From contig OX365929.1 of NCBI GenBank assembly GCA_947243795.1, positions 1,116,001 to 1,180,000 on the forward strand: a stretch of 64,000 nucleotides of DNA. Direction: 5' to 3'. The position numbers and the translations under genes were made by a program. Positions 34,401 through 41,661 of the stretch are shown one piece after another (position 1 is the first letter of the stretch; every line of letters starts with the position of its first letter). The notes beneath the pieces are model-generated. The model was given only the letters and a program-made list of their open reading frames with translations. It made no database searches and was not told the DNA's origin. Source of the stretch: Saccharomyces uvarum. Its lineage: Eukaryota > Ascomycota > Saccharomycetes > Saccharomycetales > Saccharomycetaceae.

Positions 34401-35246
34401 CCCAACCGTACATCGGGTATCAATCCTGAGCATCTTTCTTTCTTCAAGTTTACTGGGATGGTTATAGGAAAAGCAATCAGAGATCAATGTTTTTTGGATT
34501 GCCATTTCAGTCGTGAAGTATACAAAAATATTTTAGGTAGACCCGTATCATTGAAGGATATGGAATCTTTGGATCCAGATTATTATAAATCTTTGGTATG
34601 GATTCTCGAAAATGATATCACAGATATCATAGATGAAACGTTTTCCGTTGAAACAGATGATTATGGGGAACATAAAGTTATTGACTTGACTGAAGGAGGT
34701 AAAGACATAATAGTTACCGAACTCAATAAACATGATTACGTGAAGAAAATCGTCGAATATAAGCTTCAAACATCCGTCAAGGAACAAATGGATAACTTTT
34801 TAGTTGGGTTCTATGCTCTAATATCTAAAGACCTCATTACCATATTTGACGAGCAAGAATTAGAGTTGCTAATTAGTGGTTTACCTGATATTGATGTCGA
34901 TGATTGGAAAAACAATACCACCTATGTCAATTATACCGCGACTTGTAAAGAAGTCAATTACTTTTGGAGGGCGGTTAGATCATTTGATGCAGAAGAGCGT
35001 GCTAAGCTACTGCAATTCGTTACAGGTACTAGTAAAGTGCCTCTTAACGGATTCAAAGAATTAAGTGGTGTGAATGGTGTTTGCAAGTTTTCCATTCATC
35101 GTGATTTTGGTTCATCAGAGAGATTACCATCATCGCATACTTGTTTCAATCAATTGAATTTACCTCCTTATGAATCGTATGAAACATTACGTGGCTCTCT
35201 ATTGTTAGCAATTAATGAAGGGCATGAAGGGTTTGGCCTTGCTTGA
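25446..35246 (+). CDS. TOM1: Tom1, giant HECT-type E3 ubiquitin ligase
   Basis: 3266 residues (S. cerevisiae 3268). It ubiquitinates excess histones and unassembled ribosomal proteins, among others, mostly in the nucleus; it is the HUWE1 homologue. The N-terminal 1000 or so residues form Armadillo-like helical repeats (DUF908/DUF913). An acidic region at about residues 1880-2110 contains runs of Asp/Glu and would bind basic substrates. The C-terminal HECT domain starts near residue 2910, with SGVDAGGLTREWY, and the catalytic cysteine is C3233 in the HTCFNQL motif (codon 35142-35144). A single uninterrupted frame of 9.8 kb. Confidence 0.98.
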   Translation: MVLFTRCEKARKEKLAASFKALVDYLVDCDVPTFLARIETIQEWDRSRDDLYVWIPILDRMDELLSKVAEKYNYKQDSKKESEVKLVEMEAHDVIYCLKMLQFTRRLLLNTENRFVYSSGDVLIHLLNCPNFTIKLAVMRILAILGERFVIAREKIVAHNIFGDHDLRKNALKLALSLSSSVMDEDGEHFSLVDLYFDKKKVPQKWRKLRFTHYTSNGFKKSNLSKNNTNEATSIKKVTMTSQELCDHSLQQIFDKGMELLPSESWFDFSVKASVAKAFSDDSSENKDLRNLIIETKLNAIAFVNTIFSPPQVSSKLFELDPYAFNSLTDLISLSETKIPKELRTDALFTLECISLKHVWCSDIIRNLGGNISHGLLFQILRYIAKTLREATDEVDEEYNVRFFYLISNLADVKPLHESLFAAGLIPTLLEIVSIRNCSYKRTLASATHLLETFIDNSETATEFIENDGFTMLITSVANEIDFTLEHPETWQPPKYSVVYYSISFRELAYIRSLLKLVLKLLSTDSGDRIRNLIDSPILVSLKKILENKLVFGLNLITYTLDVVQKVINSEPTIYPVLVEAGLIPYIVENFPKLLGPSAELLSLLPDVISAICLNSEGLNQVKEKGLINHLFDFLLDADHARILTGGDRSTEYGTDIDELARHYPDLKANIVEALCDVIRKMPSAYKDEREFLFTSPKDEKYFFQEKNEEVLVDKEEHEPAYWELLDKGTMLDTFTSVLFGMSLGNGSFSQVPQHLEAKDFLAILFMENPPYEYFTSVAISNVTEVLQYLDEKYEDYAFMDVMKTLNDQLENLGEFLNSPNDASFFLAKDGGTSVRKCHSKLCRLAAILNIVTNVYVDLTTLSCKRIMQIYSYFNKSGFSLIKNLKLLLQKCALEEMYLRQHMPDSIITETMPLPIVDVSGDGPPLQIYIHDPKKGDQKGKVTSIKTRNTLQVRTTLYTLQSSTAILFRCFLRLSHSRSMDLEHKDLTTEIHIFENVVENVFEMLKVTELEGHLPYFLVLLNFNTFVFTIPKASPNSTEILQTIPAYIFYQKGGYLLYLQIIRDLFTRMTKIKDISSLDNLNYIDESNGILTLSCLINALTFLNKSMQTETMENVQSIGKYYISVDEDYNIMKALTVPIKVMALAMILDLDKSDGLFKTQSRNVPYSVFKQLLSMLKNVFTTVNIHTKELYELHWDLVFPPIRKINLFEQVDIPGDVAANYLTETGDDLPTDNSIGLFSPEQWEKYVKLAGEDKSIYYPQPIQAQYYKGCTSKELDELRDTFFNDGLPSRIFTVLPFYPKLVNAFAKTLLQIFTKYDEPNEVFAGKILDRILETKLDDPATLSSLIHLFGIFLNEKYIYQKASHLMQKFIEYLEKSLKPEHVNTPWFSKALYVYEIIIAKSELPQFEELSKDVLLRYPLLSMAKVFRIPESIKQKLFDILIRVSDISNFYSALATSRILIFYSRDEFYANNIARSGILSRLLKVIGSFQKLDKINFLESSFLLLTRRCFETNENVDNLIRAEVDRSFTARPLGDGDNVVRELTTILEEKAHVVMRSPSQFIDILCETARFQEFDEQGALIDYSLKRFLDKKKEDTRVILDKADIYERTGIMHLLLSQLMAASEKDWLSEPANSLDLPENKKNQLDPSRNPVCAYMIFLLKLLVELVSSYNQCKFEFLTFSRRNTYAERPRPRTTAINFFLYRLLDKPVGNDHDKHEAKRREVVGMLARSVIIGFLATVQDDKTIKSDVKIVDPHMNFIRKFTIEAIMKAIRNATSSSKLLEGNHLKLDMWFRIITSMVYVQAPHLRQLLDPNKVEADQCQLCKLVIDLGLPSVITEAMASIDLNYPFSKKIFNVAVEALNTISSTRNNFSEHFKIEDHDEVDDEVDESDKEEIPDMFKNSALGMYDVEDIEEDDDDDDDTSLIGDGDAMAFVDSDNGFEVVFSDEDDDMGEEGEGDAHSRSEENDLSSEMDSSTTGGSDVDYEVDDAEGLVINIDQPSGDDEDMADYDIDHSHSPHTGDEDEGSMDVIEVYDDELSSEYDVDLSDYDVDESDWDSGLSSLSISDEEGESSENEPINSTRMGDSRRRWLIAEGVELSDDSQGESEDDGRDLFRDIEHIFSNENEPLFRVHDEMRHRNHRRSINRTHFHSAMSAPSLSLLNRGRRNQSNLINPLGPTGLEQIENDISDQVTVAGSGSRPRSHHLHFSEVLLSGGVFDEPVLDGIILKSTVSRWKDIFDMFYDSKTYANCIIPTVINRIYKVSLDLQENSEKHKQEKSKDKHPIFHEPRVESISSTDAMSAEEDSVQASNVSHEDHEPVYVTIQGSEVDIGGTDIDPEFMNALPDDIRADVFAQHIRERRAEARLDSEHNAHSREIDSDFLEAIPEDIREGILDTEAEEQRMFVRIGSSANVLRADDGAIDNDEEAENLDHENSHDRNTVEPEKKKPARIYFAPLIDRAGIASLMKSVFISKPYIQREIYHELFYRLCSSKQNRNDLMNTFLFILSEGIIDQHSLEKVYNIISSRAMGHAKATTVRQLPPDCTPLTVANQTIEILQNLIDADSRLKYFLIAEHDNLIVNKANNKSRKEVLTDKKSRWPLWHLFSLLDRKLITDESVLMDLLTRILQVCTKTLAVLSISSNGKENLNKKFQLPDFDEDDLMKILSIITLDSCTTRVFQQTLNIIYNLCKIKGCMAIFTQHLVSLAIDIMGKLKDALDGLSHEVGTITNGMEINSELLQKFTLPSSDQAKLLKILTTVDFLYTHKRKEEERNIKDLQSLYDQMNSGSVWSSLSECLTQFEKSQAINTSATILLPLIESLMVVCRRSDLSQNRNTANKYEDAKLLDFSKTRVENLFFPFTDAHKKLLNQMIRSNPKLMSGPFALLVKNPKVLDFDNKRYFFNAKLKPDNQERPKLPITVRREQVFLDSYRALFFKTNDEIKNSRLEITFKGESGVDAGGLTREWYQVLSRQMFNPDYALFLPVPSDKTTFHPNRTSGINPEHLSFFKFTGMVIGKAIRDQCFLDCHFSREVYKNILGRPVSLKDMESLDPDYYKSLVWILENDITDIIDETFSVETDDYGEHKVIDLTEGGKDIIVTELNKHDYVKKIVEYKLQTSVKEQMDNFLVGFYALISKDLITIFDEQELELLISGLPDIDVDDWKNNTTYVNYTATCKEVNYFWRAVRSFDAEERAKLLQFVTGTSKVPLNGFKELSGVNGVCKFSIHRDFGSSERLPSSHTCFNQLNLPPYESYETLRGSLLLAINEGHEGFGLA

Positions 35247-35656
35247 TTATTGTCATGTAAAGCGTTATAAGTTTATGTAAGCTATGTATATTTAGAACTT
35301 TTTTAAATCAAATTTTATTTGGTCAAAAGTATTAAAGGAACTTTCTGTTTGTCCAAGAACATTTTATATTTAGGCAGTTGCTTTATCCACGTAACTCTCT
35401 TTTTCACCTTTAATTGTTTGTCTGTTTCTTTTCAACAACGGCATAACAACAAAAAGTAAATAATGAAGTTGAAGAATAACCACATTTAAATATTAAATAA
35501 TTATATATAATTTTACAGATAGGGGGATAAAAATCCACTCCTCGATAAACTATTACGAAAACAAATTACAGAATTAAAGTCATTTAGTGCTACATAGAAA
35601 ATCTAGAAACCGAAAAGAATAGACGAATAGAAAAACTGTATGAACGGTAAATACTA
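35247..35656. other. Convergent 3' region TOM1 / HEH2
   Basis: 410 bp, AT-rich, with no gene. It serves as the terminator region for both genes. Confidence 0.6.
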
Positions 35657-37660
35657 TCAGTCCTTCCATTCCCAACATGTCATGATTTCCCCATTTTCTT
35701 CTAGAAGGTATAATTCGATATTTTCGGACTGTTCTTTAATAATCTTGTCTTTGGTTTGAGCCCATAGGCTATTTTGTTCTTTCATTTTGGGTACATCTTT
35801 CAGTAGTATAGTTCTCAGTTGAACTGTTGTTAAAAACGATTCCTCTTCCTCGTCGTTTTTGGCATTTTTCAATTGACCAATGGCTTCTTTTACTAATTTT
35901 TCAATTATCTGTTCTCCCTGGACATAATCATTAAGCGTTGATTGAACTTTCTTGATGAAAAAAAGAACACTTAGGGCGATCAATACGGAACCACCGTATT
36001 TCTTTAATCCCTCCTGAATATCTGCTCCCAAATGGCATTGCAGTTTGATGTGTCTTTTGGAAGTTGAACGAAAAACACAAGTAGAAGTCTTCGATTGCAG
36101 ATGACCTTCATTGTCCATTTCAAAGTCCAAAGGCAACCAAACGATTTCATCGTTATTTTTTAGTATATCAACTACATTTTTCCAGTGCTCATTGAATTCT
36201 TTCTGATTTTCCCATGACGGTCTTAAATTAGAAAATATATGATATAGGTTACTCTCGGTTTCACCGCTTTCAAAAAGGTTCTCTCCTTCCCCGCAGTCCA
36301 CTTGTCCATTCTTTTTTCTTAGGTATTCACGTACTTTCCAAACCAACTCATCAACTTCCTTTTCTTTACTTTCATCCTTAACGCAATACTTCAAGAATGG
36401 AACAATACCGTACGTTTCTAAAACAGAACTTCTGAGCTCATAGCCCGGTTCACATTTGATATTCATAAAGGAAGAACACAAGGCATGTTCAGGGCACTTT
36501 AGGCAACTAGGCCCATAAACCTGCAAATAATCATCTACACGCTGAGTTTGAGGGAAAGATGATAGCGCAAGGGATTTCATGGGCTCTTCATGACCGCAAT
36601 ATCCAATTCTAATTCTCTGTTCTCGAAACCAAAGACCAAAGAGAATCGGTAATACAATCGAAAGATAAAGGGCGGAATTCCATAGCCAAATAAAAACATG
36701 GGCAAAAAACGGTTTAATGATGTCTATACCTCTTTTAGTTTTGTTTCCTAGGAAGTGCCTGCTGCGGCCTTTCGGCTTTGGTGTATTTGCCTTTGGAAAT
36801 TTTCTATTTTCCCTCTTTTTGTCTTGATTTTCCAGACTCGATGGTGCTGTCACCAACTTTTCCTCTACTTCCTTCTGTTTCGTATTATCTACTGTACCCT
36901 GAATATTCTTATCAGTATTTATCATCATCGGATCACTTTCGCTTCTTGGCTCTGCTTCAGTTGAAATATTAGAAGGTCCTTCTGTTTCTGCTCTAGTAGA
37001 TGACAGACCACTTGATTTTATGGAATGGTCATAGCTCTCGGTGGTTGCACTTGCCAACTCTTTGTTTAGTTGCACTAAAAACTCGTTCGACACTTTCAAA
37101 TTAGGTAATTCTGGTCTTGCAAACTTCTCAGCTATTGGCTTTTCACATAGAAGGTTTTCTTTATGTTCCTCTCGGGTTTCCACTTCGGAAGATAAGGTAA
37201 CTAAAGGTTCTTTGCTTTCTAGTTTAGGCTTGGAAAGAGACTCTAACGCTTTAGTGACCTTATTGGACCTCTTCTTTCTTTTCTTTTTAGAAGATTTCTC
37301 TTCTTTCACCTGCGGTGGGCTTGCATCATCCTTACTGCTTTCTTCCCTCTTTCTTTTGTTGGTTTCAAAAGTATTATCCTTAACAGTTTTACTCGCACCA
37401 GAGCTTGATTCATGCTTTTTATTTTTCAAGGACTTTTTGCGATCTGCATTTTTTACTTCTGACTTTACAGCTTTCCTAACGCTATCTTTACCCTTTGGAG
37501 TTCCGGAAGAAGATTCTACACGCTCTCTAACATTTTCTTCAAATAGTTTCACTAAGGCAGGCTTCCTAGCGTTCGCTGGAAATGTAACGTCATTCTCCAC
37601 CAGTATTCTTCTTAATTGGCTTACTTTCAAAGTTTTCGGATCAAGGCTTGTGTGCTCCAT
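35657..37660 (-). CDS. HEH2: Heh2, inner nuclear membrane LEM/HEH protein
   Basis: 667 residues from the ATG at 37658-37660 (MEHTSLDPKTLKVSQLRR). The open frame extends five codons further but begins with TTG. Heh2 (LEM2/MAN1-like) sits in the inner nuclear membrane, binds nucleoporins and helps in pore-assembly surveillance. The N-terminal HEH domain covers residues 6-45. A basic NLS (KKKRKKRSNKVTK) lies near 130, followed by a long disordered linker. Two membrane segments (VFIWLWNSALYLSIVLPILF and GGSVLIALSVLFFI) flank a luminal Cys-containing domain, then a C-terminal MSC domain. S. cerevisiae Heh2 is 663 residues, with much linker divergence. Confidence 0.95.
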   Translation of the reverse strand: MEHTSLDPKTLKVSQLRRILVENDVTFPANARKPALVKLFEENVRERVESSSGTPKGKDSVRKAVKSEVKNADRKKSLKNKKHESSSGASKTVKDNTFETNKRKREESSKDDASPPQVKEEKSSKKKRKKRSNKVTKALESLSKPKLESKEPLVTLSSEVETREEHKENLLCEKPIAEKFARPELPNLKVSNEFLVQLNKELASATTESYDHSIKSSGLSSTRAETEGPSNISTEAEPRSESDPMMINTDKNIQGTVDNTKQKEVEEKLVTAPSSLENQDKKRENRKFPKANTPKPKGRSRHFLGNKTKRGIDIIKPFFAHVFIWLWNSALYLSIVLPILFGLWFREQRIRIGYCGHEEPMKSLALSSFPQTQRVDDYLQVYGPSCLKCPEHALCSSFMNIKCEPGYELRSSVLETYGIVPFLKYCVKDESKEKEVDELVWKVREYLRKKNGQVDCGEGENLFESGETESNLYHIFSNLRPSWENQKEFNEHWKNVVDILKNNDEIVWLPLDFEMDNEGHLQSKTSTCVFRSTSKRHIKLQCHLGADIQEGLKKYGGSVLIALSVLFFIKKVQSTLNDYVQGEQIIEKLVKEAIGQLKNAKNDEEEESFLTTVQLRTILLKDVPKMKEQNSLWAQTKDKIIKEQSENIELYLLEENGEIMTCWEWKD

Positions 37661-37942
37661 TGTTGAACTGATCAAAGACGCACCAAGCAGTTTTTTTCCT
37701 TCTGTTTCTCTGTAACTTTGCTGCTTTTTGTGCTAATGTTTTCCCCGTCAAGTGAAGTTCTTGCTTACTTTTTATTTTTTTTTCAAGCTTTGTTTATCAC
37801 TTTCTATTTATGGAAGGGCGATCAAAAAATACGTATTCCATCCCTTCCGGATATAAAATATACTAAATATATAGAAAGTACAAAACGTTGCCGCTCATTA
37901 AAGGAGGTTCCAGCACGCGTATACCCTGCATTGCTGTCCCAC

Positions 37943-39109
37943 CTAGTGTTCAGGACCAATTTCATCGCCGAAGGCTCGTAGAGTGGTCAGATAATTACCC
38001 TTGGATATCTTGTCTTCAATGGCTTGAATAGTGTAGTCACTAAAAGACTCTTCATATGGGCCCAGGATTTCCCCTAATGTGGTTTTACGACCACTTGGAA
38101 GTAGATGGTTTCCGTAGTCTGGTAGCTTTGTCTTACAAGGAAATGTATATGGCTTGCCTAGAGGGATTATCCACATCAGCATGTTCGAACCCATGAAATC
38201 TTTCAAATTGGCAAGCATTGTTTTCTTACTCCAGAAGGCGTGAAACTCCGTCCTATCGAATTCTACCACAAACCGCGACTTGTTGGGCACTGAATAGTAG
38301 CAGAATATCTTTCTTGTCCCAAAATTCTTCCTCTTGCTATCAATGATCGCCTCCAATGACGTTTTGTTTTGAGCCATGTAAAAGACAGTCGCGGCCAACA
38401 TACTCGTGTTCATTAACCATCCAAAGAGGGCCAAAGCCAACGTTAAGATGATGTTCACGTTTAAACGAGGACTATGGCCGCGATGCCGTTGAGTAATATC
38501 CCTTATGTACACGCAGATTGACAACCACATCAGGAGTAAAAGACTCGAAAAATAAGCAACAAATTGGACGAAAAGTCTGTAATTATCTCTACCAACAACA
38601 GTTCCCACCCACAGACAGTAATGATCAAACCGGGGGACACAATGGCCCAGCTCTGAAGAGTGGTGCGTACGTTCCATCTTTAAACTCTGACATGGACTAC
38701 ACCATATAGGATATCCGTGAGGGTCACACTGGTAGCACCTTGGTGGGATCACCGCATCGTATTCCATTGAGGCGTCTTGATAACCCTCGTCGTTAGCACC
38801 TTCTTCGTTAGCACCCTCCTTGGAGACTACGGGGAGGATCAAGAAGGGTGCTACATGCGGTTGTGTGCCTGGACCGACCCAGATCACCATTTGGCACCAT
38901 AAGAAAACCACAATTGCATCTAGGAAACATACCGCGCAAATGAGACCAATGGCGATAGATCTATGATGGAGCTGTTTATAGATTTGGTCGTAGCACAACT
39001 TATGACAGTAAGCCCACGTACAGTAGCAGAGTAAACCTAAGACAATTCCTGGTAAGACGAACCTAAACCACCACCTGCGCCTGAGTCGAAAATTACATGA
39101 TAAAGCCAT
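37943..39109 (-). CDS. PFA5: Pfa5, DHHC-family palmitoyltransferase
   Basis: 388 residues (S. cerevisiae about 374). It transfers palmitate to cysteines of membrane proteins. The zinc/DHHC Cys-rich domain is at about residues 124-170: CYQC-x-PHGYPIWCSPCQSLK, HHSSELGHC, then the catalytic DHYC in place of DHHC, a variant known for Akr1, Akr2 and Pfa5. About four membrane segments are visible (near 17-33, 52-72, 185-205, 220-240). The 13 extra residues relative to S. cerevisiae may reflect the EEGANEEGAND duplication near residue 100. Confidence 0.95.
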   Translation of the reverse strand: MALSCNFRLRRRWWFRFVLPGIVLGLLCYCTWAYCHKLCYDQIYKQLHHRSIAIGLICAVCFLDAIVVFLWCQMVIWVGPGTQPHVAPFLILPVVSKEGANEEGANDEGYQDASMEYDAVIPPRCYQCDPHGYPIWCSPCQSLKMERTHHSSELGHCVPRFDHYCLWVGTVVGRDNYRLFVQFVAYFSSLLLLMWLSICVYIRDITQRHRGHSPRLNVNIILTLALALFGWLMNTSMLAATVFYMAQNKTSLEAIIDSKRKNFGTRKIFCYYSVPNKSRFVVEFDRTEFHAFWSKKTMLANLKDFMGSNMLMWIIPLGKPYTFPCKTKLPDYGNHLLPSGRKTTLGEILGPYEESFSDYTIQAIEDKISKGNYLTTLRAFGDEIGPEH

Positions 39110-39465
39110 CCATACACTCCAGTTTTTTCTCTGCGATCCCTCACAAAAAGATCTTAATTAGTTTCGAAAACGTTGCGGTCAGTTGTAATCCCCCTGGTTG
39201 ATGATTTGTTTGTTTGTTGCGTATTTGCCACTATTTACAATATAATTAAATAATGGGAAAAAAACTAAAAACGTCAAAGCTGGCCGTTTCGCTCGTAAAT
39301 TTCTTAGTAATTGCTAACAGAAGAGAATAAGACTAAAGATACAGACAAACAAGATAGCATCTAGCACCAGCTATAAAGTAATATCGCCCAATATTTCTCG
39401 TGCTAGTTCGGATCCAGGATTCCCATTACTGATAGAACACCAACGAGTAACGAAGTGAAAGAAAA
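39110..39465. other. Divergent promoter region PFA5 / TFB3
   Basis: 356 bp with no gene. An A/T-rich stretch at 39240-39280 is a possible nucleosome-free element. No specific factor site identified. Confidence 0.5.
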
Positions 39466-40431
39466 ATGCTTATGGATGAGTATGAGGAAAACAAGGACAT
39501 GTGTCCGATCTGTAAAACAGATCGATACCTGTCGCCAGATGTGAAGTTCCTAGTGAATCCTGAGTGTTACCACAGGATCTGCGAGTCATGCGTGGACCGA
39601 ATATTTAGTCTGGGTCCTGCCCAGTGTCCATATAAAAAGTGTGACAAGATTCTTAGAAAGAATAAGTTCAAGACTCAGATATTTGATGATGTGGAGGTTG
39701 AGAAAGAGGTCGACATCAGGAAAAGAGTGTTCAATGTGTTCAACAAAACCATGGACGATTTTAATGGAGACCTCGTTGAATTTAACAAGTATTTGGAAGA
39801 GGTGGAAGACATTATATACAAACTCGATCATGGAATTGATGTGGTGAAGACTGAAGAGAAGCTACGTACGTACGAAGAGCTGAACAAGCAGTTGATAATG
39901 AATAATTTGGAGAGGAGCAAAACCGAGATGGAAAGTTTTGAGCAAAGACAAAAATTTGAAAAGGAAATGAAGTTGAAAAAACGACTCTTGGAAAGGCAAA
40001 TCGAGGAGGAGGAAAGAATGAACAAGGAGTGGGCAAAGAAGGAAATTGTCAACAGACTGAGCACGTCCACACAGGACGTTAACGAAACTATCGAGGGCGT
40101 TAAGAATACGGTCAAGTTGAAAAAATCATCCGCCAGAAGGAAACTAGAAGAACTAAACAGGGTGCTGAAGAACAACCCGTACTTCAACTCGAACATGAAC
40201 GTGCAGAACTCGAGACTCAAAGACGCCGTACCCTTCACGCCGTTTAACGGTGATAGAGACACACACCCAAGGTTCACCTTGAAGGGGTCGGTGTACAACG
40301 ACCCGTTCATCAAGGACCTCGAGCACAGGAAGGAGTTTGTTGCGTCCGGGTTCAACACTAACTACGCGTACGAAAGGGTCTTGACGGAGGCATTCATGGG
40401 TCTTGGATGTGTTATATCCGAGGAACTCTAA
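39466..40431 (+). CDS. TFB3: Tfb3, TFIIH CAK-anchoring subunit (MAT1 homologue)
   Basis: 321 residues, same length as in S. cerevisiae. It links the Kin28-Ccl1 kinase to core TFIIH for Pol II CTD phosphorylation and nucleotide excision repair. The N-terminal C3HC4 RING has ligands C13, C16, C34, H36, C39, C42, C54 and C59. The middle (about 115-230) is a long helical, charged coiled coil, and the conserved C-terminus ends GLGCVISEEL. Near the 3' end the codons become unusually GC-rich. Confidence 0.98.
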   Translation: MLMDEYEENKDMCPICKTDRYLSPDVKFLVNPECYHRICESCVDRIFSLGPAQCPYKKCDKILRKNKFKTQIFDDVEVEKEVDIRKRVFNVFNKTMDDFNGDLVEFNKYLEEVEDIIYKLDHGIDVVKTEEKLRTYEELNKQLIMNNLERSKTEMESFEQRQKFEKEMKLKKRLLERQIEEEERMNKEWAKKEIVNRLSTSTQDVNETIEGVKNTVKLKKSSARRKLEELNRVLKNNPYFNSNMNVQNSRLKDAVPFTPFNGDRDTHPRFTLKGSVYNDPFIKDLEHRKEFVASGFNTNYAYERVLTEAFMGLGCVISEEL

Positions 40432-40819
40432 GAAAAAAAGAAAAAGAGCACGCTGTGATATAAGTATGTAGCCAACCGTATTTCCACCCTATGTAAGCAC
40501 ATACATGCATTAATAATCTGTTTCAGAGGGCGGAAAAAGGCACGTTTCACTGAGATGGCCCACTTTCGTTTTTTTTCCACTTGCGATAATAGAGCGTGTA
40601 ATTACCCAAAGCGGAAATTTACATGGCTAAATGAAACATATAAGCGGCAAACAGTGCAAGAGCTTTAAACGCTAACGAAGACTGTGGAATGGCCAGTGGC
40701 TGCAAAAGAGGCATATTGGGGGTTCCCATATATAAAGCTACCGAAGAGCAATGAACGGATCACGAATCATCGCTCTGAATACATCAAGAAAGTAACCAAA
40801 AACCACCAAACATACAGAC
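40432..40819. other. TFB3-MFA1 intergenic region (MFA1 promoter)
   Basis: 388 bp. It contains the a-specific operator at 40594-40626 and a TATA box at about 40728-40737 (TATATAAAG). No other gene is seen. Confidence 0.85.
40594..40626 (+). promoter_or_regulatory. a-specific gene operator (alpha2-Mcm1-alpha2)
   Basis: Two inverted alpha2 half-sites, GCGTGTAATTA and TTTACATGG, flank a central CCCAAAGCGG that fits the Mcm1 CC-N6-GG P-box. This is the standard operator of a-specific genes: activated by Mcm1 in a cells and repressed by alpha2-Mcm1-Tup1 in alpha and a/alpha cells. It lies 194 bp upstream of the MFA1 ATG. Seen in sequence; mechanism from S. cerevisiae. Confidence 0.92.
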
Positions 40820-40933
40820 ATGCAACCAATCGCCACCGTCTCCGCCGCTCCAAAGGACAAGACCAGCACCGAAAAGAAGGACAACTACATCATCAAGGGT
40901 GTGTTCTGGGACCCAGCCTGTATCATCGTCTAG
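40820..40933 (+). CDS. MFA1: a-factor mating pheromone precursor
   Basis: 37-residue peptide, shorter than the usual ORF cut-off. The leader (residues 1-22) is removed by Ste24/Axl1-type proteases. The mature YIIKGVFWDPAC (residues 23-34) is identical to S. cerevisiae a-factor. The C-terminal CaaX box is CIIV, whereas S. cerevisiae has CVIA. The Cys is farnesylated, trimmed and carboxymethylated, and the pheromone leaves through Ste6. The upstream a-specific operator supports the call. One residue longer than S. cerevisiae MFA1 (36). Confidence 0.97.
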   Translation: MQPIATVSAAPKDKTSTEKKDNYIIKGVFWDPACIIV

Positions 40934-41121
40934 CCGCCCCGACCGCTACCACCTCTCTTCTTCTTCTTCCTCTCCCTCTACACACACGTGCCGCTAATTC
41001 ATAAGTTCTTTTACTGATTTAAATAAATATCCTAAATAACTATAGTATAAAATACATGATACCCCCTGCCAGCTTTTTCCTTTCGCCAGCACATACCGAC
41101 GCAAACGAGACACGATAACGC
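40934..41121. other. MFA1 3' region
   Basis: 188 bp between convergent MFA1 and YDR461C-A. A CT-rich run, TCTTCTTCTTCCTCTCC, sits just after MFA1. No gene. Confidence 0.5.
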
Positions 41122-41337
41122 CTAGCGGGAACCATAAGTGAGCGTCTGCGCACCAGGATAGCCCGTCTGCGACTTGGGATGCGGATAGTGAGTGTACACG
41201 GGTCTCGCCAGACTGTCTTCACGCAAATGAGGGGCCGTCTTCTCGATTTCGTCCTTGTCGTGCTTCATCGTCTCCTCATAAGAGGGTGGGTCTGCGGGCA
41301 GCGGAGTCGCTACGTCGCTGTGCGTGTACTTGTTCTT

Positions 41338-41370
<33 letters not shown>

Positions 41371-41379
41371 GCCGTCCAT
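41122..41379 (-). CDS. YDR461C-A: Small uncharacterised protein, YDR461C-A type
   Basis: 85 residues with an ATG at 41377-41379. The position and orientation match S. cerevisiae YDR461C-A (about 80 residues, function unknown). An N-terminal asparagine run is followed by a proline-rich stretch with a PPSY motif (ADPPSYEE, residues about 30-37), a PY motif of the kind bound by WW domains such as those of Rsp5. No signal peptide or membrane segment. It is probably real because it keeps frame outside the repeat, but expression is not shown here. Confidence 0.6.
41336..41370 (+). repeat. GTT trinucleotide repeat (polyAsn in YDR461C-A)
   Basis: About 11 consecutive GTT units on the plus strand, read as AAC (Asn) on the minus strand. 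Confidence 0.9.
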
Positions 41380-41503
41380 AATCAGTAGTTGCGTTACCGT
41401 AGTTTACATGACACAAAAGCTGCTGGCGACCGTCTAATCTAGCCTCTGGAGCTTTGCCTTATCCCTTCCATCTATCCTTATTGTGCCAGAGGCGCGGCTG
41501 AAC

Positions 41504-41512
41504 GTCACGTGA
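41504..41512 (+). promoter_or_regulatory. Cbf1-type E-box GTCACGTGA
   Basis: RTCACRTG core about 150 bp upstream of the MRPL28 start. Cbf1 sites occur upstream of many respiratory and mitochondrial genes. Confidence 0.6.
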
Positions 41513-41661
41513 AGAGTGATACGCCGTGCCGCGCGACTTGTTTTTCTCAGCAAAGGCCAATATTCATAGAAAACGGTTCATACAGAGAGAGAAAGAAGTA
41601 TATATACATGGCATGGGAGCATCAAGGTAGAACACAAGACACACGAACACAACAAGAGAAT

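Noticed and set aside
37041-37715. 224-codon plus-strand frame opposite HEH2
   Set aside because: Antisense of the Lys/Glu/Ser-rich linker; Phe/Leu/Ser composition is the complement of that bias.
40684-41004. 106-codon frame overlapping MFA1
   Set aside because: Different frame from the pheromone precursor and not protein-like; MFA1 is the real gene.
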